This document shows, piece by piece, positions 41,401-48,780 of a stretch of DNA of 64,000 nucleotides (position 1 is the first letter of the stretch; each line of letters opens with the position of its first letter). The position numbers and the translations under genes are program-made. Under the pieces are notes generated by a model that saw only the letters and a list, made by a program, of their open reading frames with translations, made no database searches and was not told where the DNA came from. The stretch is from Diacronema lutheri (taxonomy: Eukaryota; Haptophyta; Pavlovophyceae; Pavlovales; Pavlovaceae). The stretch is from the NCBI GenBank assembly GCA_019448385.1, contig JAGTXO010000025.1:248001-312000 (forward strand), given 5' to 3'.

Positions 41401-43449
41401 CCGGGCCACTCGCGCGTCGCCGAGCCCGGCGGCGCGCTCCCGCGCCAGGACGCGAGCCGGTGGACGCGCGCATGGCGCGAGCGTCAGATATCTACCTTCC
41501 AGTACCTCTCGCACGTCAACTCGCTCGTCGGAAGGACGCCCAACGACCTGACGCAATACCCAATCTTCCCGTGGGTGCTTGCCGACTACGAAAGCACAAC
41601 GCTCGACCTCGAGAGTGCCAGTTCGTACCGTGACCTCTCACGCCCCATCGGCGCGCTCGACGACGCAAACCATCACACGCTGCGCGACAACTACGCGCTG
41701 CTCGCCGAGCAGTGGGAGGAGCTGGGCGCGACGGGCGGCGCGATCCGACCGTTCCACTACGGCACGCACTACTCGTCCATGGCCATCGTCCTCTACTACC
41801 TGCTCCGCGTCGAGCCGTTCACGACCGCGGCCCTTCAGCTGCAGGACGGGCGCTTCGACGTGTCAGACCGCCTCTTCCACTCCGTCGCGAAGACGTGGGC
41901 GCACTGCGCGCACTCGACCAACGATGTCAAAGAGCTGATCCCCGAATTTTTTTATGCGCCCCACTTCTTGCGCAACGACAACCGCTTCGAGCTCGGTCAC
42001 CGGCAGGACGGCGGCCTCGTCGACGATGTGATCCTCCCGCCGTGGGCGCGCGGATCGCCGCACGAGTTTGTGCGCCAGATGCGCGCGGCGCTCGAGTCGG
42101 AGCATGTCTCTCAGCGGCTGCACCTTTGGCTCGACCTCATCTTTGGCGTGCGCCAGCGCGGCCAGGCCGCCGTTGACGCGCTCAACGTCTTCCACGGCAC
42201 GTACGACTCCGGCGAGGACCTGGGCGCGATCAACGACGAGCTCGAGCGCGAGCGGATTGTGCAGCAGGTGCTGCAGTTCGGACAGACGCCGCCGCAGCTC
42301 TTCAGCACGCAGCACCCGATGCGACAGGCGGGGCCGTCGATCGAGCGCGCCCTCGGCGCGATCGCGCAGGTGCGCGCCGGCGTCTTTGGCGCGGCCGCCG
42401 GCGGTGCGGGCGCGACGGTCGACTGCGCATTTGCAAACGCGCCGCCGGGCGCGCGCTCGCCCATTGCGCTCATCCTGCGGCCGGCGGACGGCAGCGGGCG
42501 GGTGGTCGCGCTCGACTGCCGGCTGGCGGCGCACGCGTGGGCGTGGAGCTTCGGCATGGGCGGCCAGCCCGGCGAGCTCGGCCAGCTCGAGGTGAGCGGG
42601 GTCTCGATCCCGTGGCCGGCGGTGCACGTGCCGTGCGCACGCGCGTGCGTCGCGCCGCTCGCCGGCCAGCCGTCGATGCCGATGGGGTGCGTGGCGGTGG
42701 TCGCGGTGTGCGGCGCGCTCGCAGGCTATGGCCTCGCCATCTGGTCCATCGGTCGCCTCCGCTCCGAGCACAATTTCACGCCCCTCGCCGGACACGTCGG
42801 CGCGCGCGTCACGTGCGTCGCGGCGAGCGAGGACGGGCGCGCGCTCGTGAGCGGCTCGGACGACTGCACGGCGATCGTGTGGCTGATGGACGGCAGCACA
42901 CGCGCATGGACCTTTCACCGCCGGCTGTGCGCGCACGCAGAGCCCGTCACGTGCGTCGCCGCGCACGCCGACCTCGACGTCGCGCTGTCCGGCTCGGTCG
43001 ACGGCACGTGCGCGGTGCACGCGCTCCGCTCGGGCCGGTTCGTGCGCGCGCTGCAGCACGCGCGCGCGCTGCCGCTGCGCGCGTGCGCGCTCTCGGGCGA
43101 CGGCGTCGCGGCGCTCTGCGCAGAGAACGGCTCAGTCGCGCTCTTCGGGCTCGACGGCGCGAGGCTGGGCGTCCTTGAGCTCGGCGCGGCGCCGCTCGTC
43201 GCGCTTGAGCTGACCTCGTCGGCGTTCCCGTCGTTTGCGCTCGTCGCCGAGCCGGCGCGCGCGCGCATATTCAAGACGTCAACGATGGAGGAGGTCGCAT
43301 CCTTCCTTGCGCCCGCCGAGATCACGTCGGCGGCGCTCGTTGCCAAAGAGACGGGCGCGGGCGCGAGCCTTGGCGTGGGCGCGCTTGCCGTCGTGCTCGG
43401 CCTTGCGGACGGCAGGCTGCTCGTACACGCCGGCCGCATTGCTCCCTAG
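32401..43449 (+). CDS. BEACH-WD40 protein with PH-like domain, single 11-kb exon
   Basis: One uninterrupted frame of 3682 aa from the ATG at 32401. The N-terminal third is helical/armadillo-like with an inserted lectin-like stretch (VCMRFRIEP). Then come long Ala-rich low-complexity blocks, a PH-like domain (about 2894-3004: RVLPGVLLLTETHLFF, LLRASALEVCFTDGSSHLFQL), the BEACH domain (about 3027-3310: ISTFQYLSHVNSLVGRT, DLTQYPIFPWVLADY, PFHYGTHYSS, VKELIPEFFY, LPPWARGSPHEFV) and WD40 repeats (about 3457-3677: VTCVAASEDGRALVSGSDD). BEACH proteins of the LYST/NBEA/WDFY type act in vesicle and lysosome traffic. Residues 2379-2425 carry a cluster of DPW/NPF/NPW motifs. Confidence 0.92.
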   Translation: MNKLTPSPTPASGMPATPMAEVVSGPPSAGGGGQATPGAFESAEHSPHAHAPLVAPSTTRLVRSPPPARATLELVLNALFQPGSFELKEPAAIRQLMALLSNGIGTADEAAVVARRLERACERTRTREQLCTASAIDAIVDALDDAEPSERGEVLAELLEPTLRALIGHRLSARGASLLFSLATRPASRPDDAAVHAMRLTVLRALRGALERSPADARAAPTSSRLLPAPCAIDVGGTRSEGLCIGPLGALLRADDGHAVCMRFRIEPSAQPPHSVAALGQPAEASRAEWCLCALTTHRAQQLAHARTDGDAIDTFAHIAGGCGGEAAPVRVGADAGAHGSLTLAWTIDCANRLLLRSSLSPHQPLVVANVTGTPLDLRARTARARARDGAPAAKGGDDGARERDETCHSIVLTFALPAHAHGGGVGGAGVGGASASGASLGGVRLRAPSAPGARLSGNGGAAASVEAAAYMDGVRLPPPREEDVTSYGHGGDDWDLSAAACWRAAYFARAQLGALPACAAQALRVRAACRAPRARRATEADLRGAFDEELLEAEGGGAIVCAFPALLYSALLLRGGVDASEALQYAKMSVAQPHSHFFLRPTPPHRVEPSDGLSGASRTQVSATASASAAAVSIFAWARRAGRSASVAGAQKQPAPAADLSAASAAGAAGAAGAAGAERCASAPEFALTHERAGGGAPPGPPPVEYSPQAVPSDLFVRFARVVAAVDAGVLAGARVATTGGRALWMAPVGMREPAPTAAGCEPAHNAADGRCSPLDGARVVEDEAAQRDGAAGGCTGDGGAGGTDSRYARTDASRSGGARSGAQSPMHLDAMQTGPHAQLHDGCLLVRTRPPGSALDACGGLWVLLVAAESLLGEEATLREAEYATAIGESMARAAAEHEATEEAAAAAAVAAEAAAAVAAAADLPAVAASDGAGADGDACGSGAGAQSTHAPLEGVARADGADAPSSAGAVVRGVLSGGLSLGMLSHLPSLPALPALPALPASAQIANPFSPTFGGSLRRASIAAAASGARGVAHAAPAATPPSSARAPRADAPASTPRTSPAPLALPPVRAGGSAAVAPVQVALPTRVGGRSRARALLCSKLAELIRCLAAQLCASAEARAAATRDDVIGLLGAVLMRASALLTCETAHALHALVDALSACEARLRAASVTPRPHAYIMAAAESTSRLRMGAQALLVDLRIWALSPADVIRAVLERAAPPPEPLARAPAGSAPLASTCALRAPDMVGWAAASLPLREPLLELALDTTRAALWEEVEGLSFGVEPIICEITGLTLASRPPPADVRALREQAFALALAGADARTSAAERRRLAVLLLAAASPEPALAASALRAWGTLHILAELPVSRDELAVLLAALSTAPDARVATAALRALESVCDLLSLPAGGEAMPTQRARAAGGTTVGSTATAAAAAAAAVATAAAATAASAAVAAASSAAAAAEASALMLVDGACSACSVSAPSESSASERSPSHASLVPSPHGPFVSTIAIGDSPLSQRASGGGGAAGGDEAEGVAEPERASAAPGAPAAELARSLALAIGDNTAAAAPVGSFAHLVVEQGDGDGRSEQGARRGEGGGRAPTPLCGDDDTNARAARPSLPSSTSGGLLLPALRAAATLTSPPVLGGSPNAPPVALTTASSAERALELATRAIEARAGRAPVPVGLVCALIEWAAREARDAEAELAAAGAPSPACSPRVHTRDGLRAALGAIGCARRLARLLLVAHDVDVHADPREPEGNVDMDVVDAGAQCEGEDGRGAADEPPTPADLARLLLIRLSQTSATTHWLLAQLQARQARAVAERAHGGAARADARARAADAATLRLAATLAKWGAASVGASEHGWRRLQLLLLMARSYDDTCGRRVSDGGTSLALALWLRALRELLTVGPSCALLVERKPIASCAASGVALASPTGLTCRLRLPRAVTYDERDADEANSSGSGASGEEDPGDSGEEAEGDGLGCASCARTAGTPAAQPRARANTSAPAGDNARALCAWRALGCLLDDLNEYVTAVTAGMAGAGAMPSGAQPRPRSVDAVAGAPSPRGARAGAQRAPARVQRLLLDALQPLIEALALEPLVPHAGVAPRKALELLRSSSMRVCVRLLADTLVATATTTATTTAAAVGGAAGAAAVCERASRALLALLGQATELVGHARGAGRALPPPLAAAAAAALDVIRPACSTALRALGALGAAKPAPGAHAIAHARALAATAALCCALAQPLASSVHAAVDTEQRTPLAALDADASARLRAYAAAAMAVALGEPASPDAVAAGAPVGAPAANAPAEARTGGASGDAAVPAADARDAAPFGARELGAGDDVAAAPASTVHTLSEAGPAADPPLERNSVDSTRRAATPPPSTDPWADVAADVAFAANPFGDGATPHSEAIVGANPWGEPGAPLSTNPWGDVAGHVLAAPWSDDEAAGAWRGARGARAGEQQVQHDRNPAGVRREDGSRTPLSGVAAGRAAAPGASLPAPAAPLGALGACGVLSAGGALATAPADAAALVARERAPAVARAAMPCVPSALVVSERDASAWANSLDALSALSTADGGPADGGPADGGLADGGAPDAAAVAAERTRRREERAHFLAKLHADAHAISHALALDERAADDAASAISRGEALVSAEAGGWAQRVQTLEQRTHTQQRRMRKEVRRLRAAPGAALGGLRSVRDAGRCVAFRLDDYESACRTRRRLKPNFAFDAHLEATVGARHDTVALAVRDATASSATKPLEMMKRLSAELHRATHAQPAACAPPAAGSVPAGGVARGTDGAVDAEMVRALAVRLSALLGPSCARADELSVGAGAAHAGGGGGAGGAGAHGAHAQLPQRRERSASVNERGSASGAGGGGGGGSCGASAAAATAAIVPGTRHAPVASGVRVVRAAPCGLIKALRVLPGVLLLTETHLFFAPDAAEALASNAHDRIWQLKLLCEVHARRYLLRASALEVCFTDGSSHLFQLHSEKGRCAMQRALYARTLPALAPGHSRVAEPGGALPRQDASRWTRAWRERQISTFQYLSHVNSLVGRTPNDLTQYPIFPWVLADYESTTLDLESASSYRDLSRPIGALDDANHHTLRDNYALLAEQWEELGATGGAIRPFHYGTHYSSMAIVLYYLLRVEPFTTAALQLQDGRFDVSDRLFHSVAKTWAHCAHSTNDVKELIPEFFYAPHFLRNDNRFELGHRQDGGLVDDVILPPWARGSPHEFVRQMRAALESEHVSQRLHLWLDLIFGVRQRGQAAVDALNVFHGTYDSGEDLGAINDELERERIVQQVLQFGQTPPQLFSTQHPMRQAGPSIERALGAIAQVRAGVFGAAAGGAGATVDCAFANAPPGARSPIALILRPADGSGRVVALDCRLAAHAWAWSFGMGGQPGELGQLEVSGVSIPWPAVHVPCARACVAPLAGQPSMPMGCVAVVAVCGALAGYGLAIWSIGRLRSEHNFTPLAGHVGARVTCVAASEDGRALVSGSDDCTAIVWLMDGSTRAWTFHRRLCAHAEPVTCVAAHADLDVALSGSVDGTCAVHALRSGRFVRALQHARALPLRACALSGDGVAALCAENGSVALFGLDGARLGVLELGAAPLVALELTSSAFPSFALVAEPARARIFKTSTMEEVASFLAPAEITSAALVAKETGAGASLGVGALAVVLGLADGRLLVHAGRIAP
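40102..40158. repeat. 15-bp tandem repeat in the BEACH gene
   Basis: About 3.8 copies of a 15-bp unit encoding ADGGP/L, the first two identical, in a low-complexity linker. The frame is kept. Confidence 0.85.
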
Positions 43450-43555
43450 CAGCTGGCCGAAACTCTCTTAAAAGCGACCGAGTGCCGGTTGCTGAAACGA
43501 TATAGACCTCCTCGTGACGAGTGCTGTCGGTTTCGACTGCAAAACGGTCGGATCG

Positions 43556-45855
43556 ATGGTCGTTTTTCGCGAGGAGGCGCGGGCCAGCGGCGACGTGGGT
43601 CGAGTGGTGAACTCAGTCTCGGAGACGGCGCCGGGCGAGAGCCTCGAGCTGCCAGCCGCAAACAGTGGCCGTCGCCTCTCGCGCCCCCGCGACAACTCGC
43701 GCGGACGGAGCGACGCGTTTGAGCTGGGGACGAGCAAGGGCGACAAGCCGACCAGCAGGACACCGAGCGAGATGAGCCGCGCGCTCCCGATGGACAAGAG
43801 GCGCTCGACCGCGCCGATCCCAAGGTTTGGCAAGTACGCCACCGACGCGGGCACCTACGAGCTCGTGCCCCTGAAAATAAACGCCGCGCAGCAGCGCATG
43901 ATGCCCCGCACGCGCATTCACGCCAACGACATGAGCGACGTCGAGCGGACCAACTGGCTGTGCACGCTCGCGGAGCAGGGCAACGTGGCCGAGCTGAAGC
44001 GGCTCTTTGATAACATCACCGATCTGCGCCGGTTCAAGACGCTCGACAAGCGCACGCCGCTCCACTTTGCGGCGAGCCACGGCCACCTCGACGCGATCCG
44101 ATGGCTGCTTGAGCACAACGCCGAGGTCAACGCGGTCGACGAGTTTGGGCACACGCCGCTGGTGCGCGCCGCGCGCGCGCTTGCGTGCCTAAGCCCTCGT
44201 TGCGCGCTTCTGCTTCACCGCTCACCCTTGCCACGGCGCGTCCGGCCGCCGGCCGTCTGCCGCGCCCCGCCCGCCCTCGATCGCCTCGCCCCCAGGCGGA
44301 CGCGGCGCGTCAGCAGCATCGGCAAGCGGTGGTGCTGCTCAACCAGCACGACGGCGGCATCATGATCAACCGGCGTATCGTCCGGCGCGACCTGCTTGCC
44401 GACGAGACTGCGTCCAAGGCGCTGATGCTCGTGCCGGAGATGACGTCCGAGGACTGGGAGATCTCAACATCCGACATCATGCTGCAGCAGCAGATCGGCG
44501 TCGGCTCCTTCGGGCACATCTACCTGGCGCTGTGGAGGGGAACGCCGGTGGCGGTGAAGAAAATTGGCATCTCAACGCCCGTCCGCGAGTCCTTCGTTGG
44601 CGGCACGAACAAGGTCCCGGAGTCGAGCGGGCGTGGCGAGGCGGCCGAGGACGTGCCCGTCGGCGAACTGCGCGAGGAGATTGTGCTGATGAGCCATCTG
44701 CACCACCCGAACATCTTGCAGTTCTTGGGCGCAATCACGGGCTCGACCGATGTGTGCATGGTCGTGATGGAGCTTGGTGAGTATTCGCTCGCTCAGCGCT
44801 TCAAGGCAAAGCCGCCGCTCGAATTCGATGAGGCACTCATCGCGATGCTGCACATCGGCCGAGGCCTCTCCTACCTGCACAACCACAGGCCCAACCCGAT
44901 CATCCACCGCGACCTCAAGCCGTCCAACGTGCTCGCCACGTCGCAGGGCGGCACGTGGAAGGTCTGCGACTTTGGCCTCTCCAAGCTGCTGCCCGTGCGC
45001 GCACCGCGCGCCGTGCGCCCGCCTCGCGCGCGCGACCGCCCGGCCGCCGCACGGCGCTTTGAGAGCGCGCGCGCCTGCTCACGCAGCAGTTGCGCGCACG
45101 TCGCGTGGCGCCGCCGAGCGCAGGCGTCCTCGCCCGACGATGGCGAGTCGCCGCCGCAGCAGACGGAGCCGTACAACATGACCGGGGAGACCGGTGCGGC
45201 TGCGTGCGCCCACGCGGCGGCGCGCGCGCGCAGCGCGCGCTACGCCGTCCGCGCCCTGCGCGCTCTCGCCAACCCAGCTCGCATTCCGCTCGTGCGCGCG
45301 GCAGGCTCGTACATGTACATGGCGCCCGAGGTCTTCCGGCACGACCAATACTCGCTGTCTGTCGATGTGTACGCCTGGGCTATGATTGCGTACCAGTCGT
45401 TTGAGCACGTGCCGCCTTTCCCGTACATGCGGCCGATGGAGGTCGCGCAGATGGCCATGTCGGGCACGCGGCCGCCGGACCCCGCCAAGGTGCCGCCGCT
45501 GCTCGGCGAGCTCGTCGTCGCCGGCTGGGCGCACGATCCGGCGCGTCGGCCAACGTTCAAGGCGATCGTCGAGGCGCTCTCGCGCTTTGCCGTCGAGAAC
45601 GGCTTTGACATTGTGAGCTCCATGTGCGCCAAGCCGTTGGGGCAGGGGGCGCAGTCGGGCAAGGGCAAGAAGGCGAGCGGCGCAGATGCGGACAAGGCGG
45701 CGCGACTCGCCGCCCAATCCGGCGCGGCGAACGGCCGGCCAACCAAGCCGCGCGGCGCCGCCGAGGGCGCCGAGCAACCCGCCAGAAAACGCACCTCGGA
45801 CGGGGGCAAGGGCAAGGACAGCGCCCGAACTTCCTCCGCGTGCGTGCTCATGTGA
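43556..45855 (+). CDS. Ankyrin-repeat TKL (Raf/ILK-like) protein kinase with CaaX box
   Basis: Exons 43556-44161, 44296-44994, 45124-45193, 45305-45855 (641 aa); introns are 134, 129 and 111 bp, all GT-AG. Ankyrin repeats (TPLHFAASHGHLDAIRWLLEHN, EVNAVDEFGHTPL) precede the kinase domain: P-loop GVGSFGHIYLALWRG, VAVKKI, HRDLKPSNVL, DFGLSKLLP, activation loop TGETGSYMYMAPEV, and HDPARRPTFK. About 30 extra residues sit in the N-lobe after VAVKKI. The layout matches plant ILK/Raf-like MAPKKK enzymes. The C-terminus has a basic stretch (PARKRTSDGGKGKD) and ends CVLM*, a CaaX box whose Met favours farnesylation, so membrane attachment is inferred. Confidence 0.88.
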
Positions 45856-45961
45856 CTAGCAAAAATCGTCGACGAGGTAAATTAAAACCCGACAAAATTA
45901 ATCAAATTTTGGACTCGTGCCCCGCAACTCAACGCTCAACACTCAAGCCATCGAGCGCAGC

Positions 45962-46852
45962 ATGGCGGATGGCCGGAAGCGCAGCTCACACGTGAACGGC
46001 AGCTTTCCGCATTACTACAGCGAGCGCGGGGTCGCCGCTCGTGAGGCGGATGTCGATCCACGCGTGCGTGCGATGCGTCCCGACTGGTTCAACGGCCGCC
46101 GCTGCCTGGACATTGGCTGCCACCAGGGCAATGTGACACTCGCGATCGGCAAACGATGGTGCTGTGCGTCGATCGTCGGCGTCGACATTGACCCGGTGCT
46201 CGTCGAGCGCGCGCGCGCGGCGCTGGCACGGCTGAAGGTGGAGCTTGTGCCGGTGGCGTTTGCGCCGGCGGCCGCGCCGGCCGCTGCGTCCGAGGCGCCC
46301 GCCGCCGCCGTCAGCAAGAAGCGCCGCGCGGACGGCTCGGCCAAACCGACCGCCGCGGCCCCGCCACCGCGGCCGTACCCGGTCGCGCTCGCCCTGCAGA
46401 TGGGCCTTCTCGCGCCCGCACGCGCGCTCGTGAGTCCTGCCGCCGTATTCCCGCACAACGTGCGCTTCGAGGCTGCCGACGCCACGCGCGCAGCCGAGCT
46501 GTTCGCCGACGGGTCGTTTGAGACGATCATGTGCCTTTCGACGTCCAAGTGGGTGCACCTCAACGGCGGCGACGCCGCGCTGATGGCATTGTTCGCGCAG
46601 GTATACCGGATGCTTGCCGACGGCGGCGCATTTGTGCTAGAGCCGCAACCGTGGAGCTCGTATCGGCGCAAGAGGCACGTGAGTGACGCTTCGCGCGCAC
46701 ACTACCCGCAAATCCGACTGCGCCCAGAGCGCTTCGAGGAGTACCTCATCGACACGGTCGGATTCCGCGCGGTTGAGCAGGTGAGGGTCGACTATGGCGC
46801 ATCCGTGAGCAAGGGATTCGCCTCTCGCCCCCTTTTCCTCTTCATCAAATGA
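45962..46852 (+). CDS. Bin3/MePCE-type RNA methyltransferase
   Basis: The protein is 296 aa from the ATG at 45962. FPHYYSERG, then WFNGRRCLDIGCHQGNVTLAI and VGVDIDPVLVERARAAL give the SAM-binding fold. TIMCLSTSKWVHLNGGD, VYRMLADGGAFVLEPQPWSSYRRKR and RPERFEEYLIDTVGFR are the Bin3 signature. The family includes the 7SK snRNA gamma-phosphate capping enzyme MePCE, which also caps U6, and BCDIN3D. An Ala-rich insert with a basic KKRR patch at about residues 100-145 could be nuclear-localising. Which RNA it caps here cannot be told. Confidence 0.88.
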   Translation: MADGRKRSSHVNGSFPHYYSERGVAAREADVDPRVRAMRPDWFNGRRCLDIGCHQGNVTLAIGKRWCCASIVGVDIDPVLVERARAALARLKVELVPVAFAPAAAPAAASEAPAAAVSKKRRADGSAKPTAAAPPPRPYPVALALQMGLLAPARALVSPAAVFPHNVRFEAADATRAAELFADGSFETIMCLSTSKWVHLNGGDAALMALFAQVYRMLADGGAFVLEPQPWSSYRRKRHVSDASRAHYPQIRLRPERFEEYLIDTVGFRAVEQVRVDYGASVSKGFASRPLFLFIK

Positions 46853-46867
46853 CGATGGGCCCCCAAA

Positions 46868-46898
<31 letters not shown>

Positions 46899-46909
46899 CT
46901 CCCCCCCCC
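46868..46909. repeat. G31 homopolymer followed by CT and C9
   Basis: Thirty-one consecutive G (46868-46898), CT, then nine C, starting 15 bp after the Bin3 stop codon. The G run can fold on the C run or form G-quadruplexes. Its length may be a sequencing or assembly error. Confidence 0.8.
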
Positions 46910-47117
46910 GAGGGTCTTCAACTTTCAGAGATTGACTCGCGGACATGAAGCGCTTGCCGCGCCGCTGCGCACGACGCCGCCGCATCATGAAATGCTTGCA
47001 GCGTGGAACACAAAATGAAAAGTGATGACAGTGGCTGCTGTCGCTCACATCCACGCATGGCATCGACATTCGGGCGCGTAGGCGCGGCGCCGCATGCGAA
47101 ACCCAGGAGAAGCAAAA
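46910..47117. other. Gene-free stretch 3' of the 5S gene
   Basis: About 200 bp, less GC-rich than the coding DNA, between the G tract and the 5S rRNA 3' end. I found no tRNA fold, snRNA or convincing coding frame. Confidence 0.35.
47114..47117 (-). terminator. RNA polymerase III terminator of 5S rRNA
   Basis: Four T on the minus strand directly after the 5S helix I. Confidence 0.7.
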
Positions 47118-47231
47118 GAGCAGCACCCAGACTTCGCGCGTGGTCCCCCACCGCACTACTACCTGGGCGGTTGCCGGCTCGACTTCGGAGTTCGGATGAG
47201 GTCCGGTATGTTCCGACACCTGTGGCCGCTC
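47118..47231 (-). rRNA. 5S ribosomal RNA
   Basis: On the minus strand the 114-nt segment holds the conserved 5S cores CCTCATCCGAACTCCGAAGT (loop B/C), CCGCCCAGGTAGTAGTGCGG and GTCTGGGTGCTGC. The ends pair as helix I (5' GAGCGGC with 3' GCTGCTC, one G-U). A TTTT run follows at once (47117-47114), the RNA polymerase III stop signal. It is a lone copy in this window, not linked to other rRNA genes. The ends are set by helix I and could be off by a base or two. Confidence 0.85.
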
Positions 47232-47517
47232 CTGATCTGTTACGCAAATTTTGCGTATCAAAAACCTTTTCCTGTACTTTCGCCGCCCGGCGGCGCCCGA
47301 TGTGATGCCCGGCTGAGAGCTGTTGCGGGCAACGCCGCAGTCCCGTTGTCGAGGTGCTCAAGCATCAATCACGGGACTGTCGACATGAGGACTTTGGCCG
47401 CAAGAAGCGGGCGCGACCCCTGTCGCGCGCAGCACGTCGAATCGAAGAGGCTCTGATGATGCAACGGTCCGAGCCTCCGAGCGCGCACTCCTTTCCTCAT
47501 GCGGCCACGGCGCGCAG
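47232..47517. other. Gene-free stretch upstream of the 5S gene
   Basis: About 286 bp. Near 47242-47256 is a short 7-bp inverted repeat (ACGCAAA/TTTGCGT), 10-25 bp upstream of the 5S start, a possible promoter element. An 8-bp stem (CAGTCCCG/CGGGACTG) spans 47337-47379. No gene seen. Confidence 0.35.
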
Positions 47518-48708
47518 CTACTCGACGATGGTCAGGTCGGACAGCGACCCGCTGCACAGCGCGCCAAGCGCCGCGCACCGCTGCGCGAGCGCCAAGTCGC
47601 GCGTGAGCACGAGGACGGGCGAGACGACGAGCCGCTCAAGCGACAGCTCGAACGGTTGGACGGCGGGCGTCGCGCCGTCCGCACCGCCTGCACGCGCGCC
47701 CGTCACCGGCGCGACCGCAGGCGCGCACGCGCCGCCGCCGCGCAGCTCGTCGCCGCCGGCCGCAGCGCGCCCACTGCCGTGTGGCGCGCGTGCGACCGGG
47801 TCTGCAGGGCCGCCGACGCCACGAGCGCCGCTCAGCGACGGGTCGAGTGCACGTAGGCAGCGGAGCGCGATCGAATCGTGCAAATGGAGCCCTGGCCTGA
47901 GGAGCAGCGTGCGCGCCGGCCGCGTGGCGAGACCGAACGGCAAGAGGCTGGCGCTCGGAGCCCGGCCGCCCGCGACGCGGCGCAAACGTAGGGCCACCCA
48001 CCACGCAGGCGGGCGCCGCCGGCTCGGCGACGCGGTAGAGCTCGAGATCGCGGCGGCGGTGGTCGCTTCCGCCCAGCCCATTGCGCTCGCGAGCGCGCCT
48101 AGAGAAGGCGGCGCGAGGGCGCGCGCGCGCGCAGGCAGCGCTGCCGCGTCCACGTGGCGCACCTCGTCTATCAGCCTCGCACACTCGTGCGCGATGCGCT
48201 CGTCGGCTGACTCGCCGAACGCGGTCACGCTCACGTGAACCTCGGTGGGCCCGCCCCCCGCGCGCTTCGCGTGGGCGCCGGGCTCGGTAGCGCCGAGCGC
48301 GCAGCCGGCGGCCGCGGCGCGCGTGTCCTCCGCGCGGCAGCGCCACGACGTGCCGGCGAGCGCGCCGCCCGACGCCTTGCCGTCGATGACCACGTGGACG
48401 TGCGAGCCACTCCCCGCGTGCGCCAGCTCACCTAGCGTACGCATCACGCCCGCCGTGCGCAGCAGCGTCGAATCGGACCGGCCGCGCGCGAGCCGGCCGT
48501 GCGACGGCAGCAGCTCGCACCGGCCCGCCGCGCACACGACGAGGCGCAGGCCGAGGTTGCACCTGCGCAAGCGGGAGATGTTAGGTCCGTCGAGTGGTGC
48601 GCGCTCAGCCGCGCGCGCGCGGCCGGGACGCGCGCGCCGCGCGTCCCGGCCGTGGTCCCTCACGTACCCGTCCACCAGAAGGTGCGCGACACGTGACGCC
48701 TCGCCCAT
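47518..48708 (-). CDS. Unrecognised protein, 396 aa
   Basis: From MGEASRVAHLLVDGYVRDHG at 48708 to the stop at 47518. The first helix loosely resembles a LisH-type dimerisation motif, which is weak. Segments that look folded are ISRLRRCNLGLRLVVC, SHVHVVIDGKASGG, EVHVSVTAFGESADERIAHEC and FELSLERLVVSPVLVLTRDLA. Between them lie Ala/Arg/Gly-rich linkers. There is no signal peptide or membrane helix. It is divergent from the carrier gene with 72 bp between ATGs. I do not recognise a family, and the gene model rests on an open frame and a sensible start only. Confidence 0.5.
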   Translation of the reverse strand: MGEASRVAHLLVDGYVRDHGRDARRARPGRARAAERAPLDGPNISRLRRCNLGLRLVVCAAGRCELLPSHGRLARGRSDSTLLRTAGVMRTLGELAHAGSGSHVHVVIDGKASGGALAGTSWRCRAEDTRAAAAGCALGATEPGAHAKRAGGGPTEVHVSVTAFGESADERIAHECARLIDEVRHVDAAALPARARALAPPSLGALASAMGWAEATTAAAISSSTASPSRRRPPAWWVALRLRRVAGGRAPSASLLPFGLATRPARTLLLRPGLHLHDSIALRCLRALDPSLSGARGVGGPADPVARAPHGSGRAAAGGDELRGGGACAPAVAPVTGARAGGADGATPAVQPFELSLERLVVSPVLVLTRDLALAQRCAALGALCSGSLSDLTIVE

Positions 48709-48780
48709 CGTGTGCTCGGCGTGTGAACGGGCGCCAACCCAAGAGTTGAAAGTAGCCCTTCGTCGCCGCCGTGTCGGCTT

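Noticed and set aside
47094-47456. Short plus-strand protein over the 5S region
   Set aside because: The DNA here is explained by 5S rRNA on the other strand.
46910-47517. tRNA, snRNA or snoRNA genes beside the 5S
   Set aside because: I found a C-box-like GTGATGA near 47022 but no D box or stem, and no cloverleaf or U-snRNA core.
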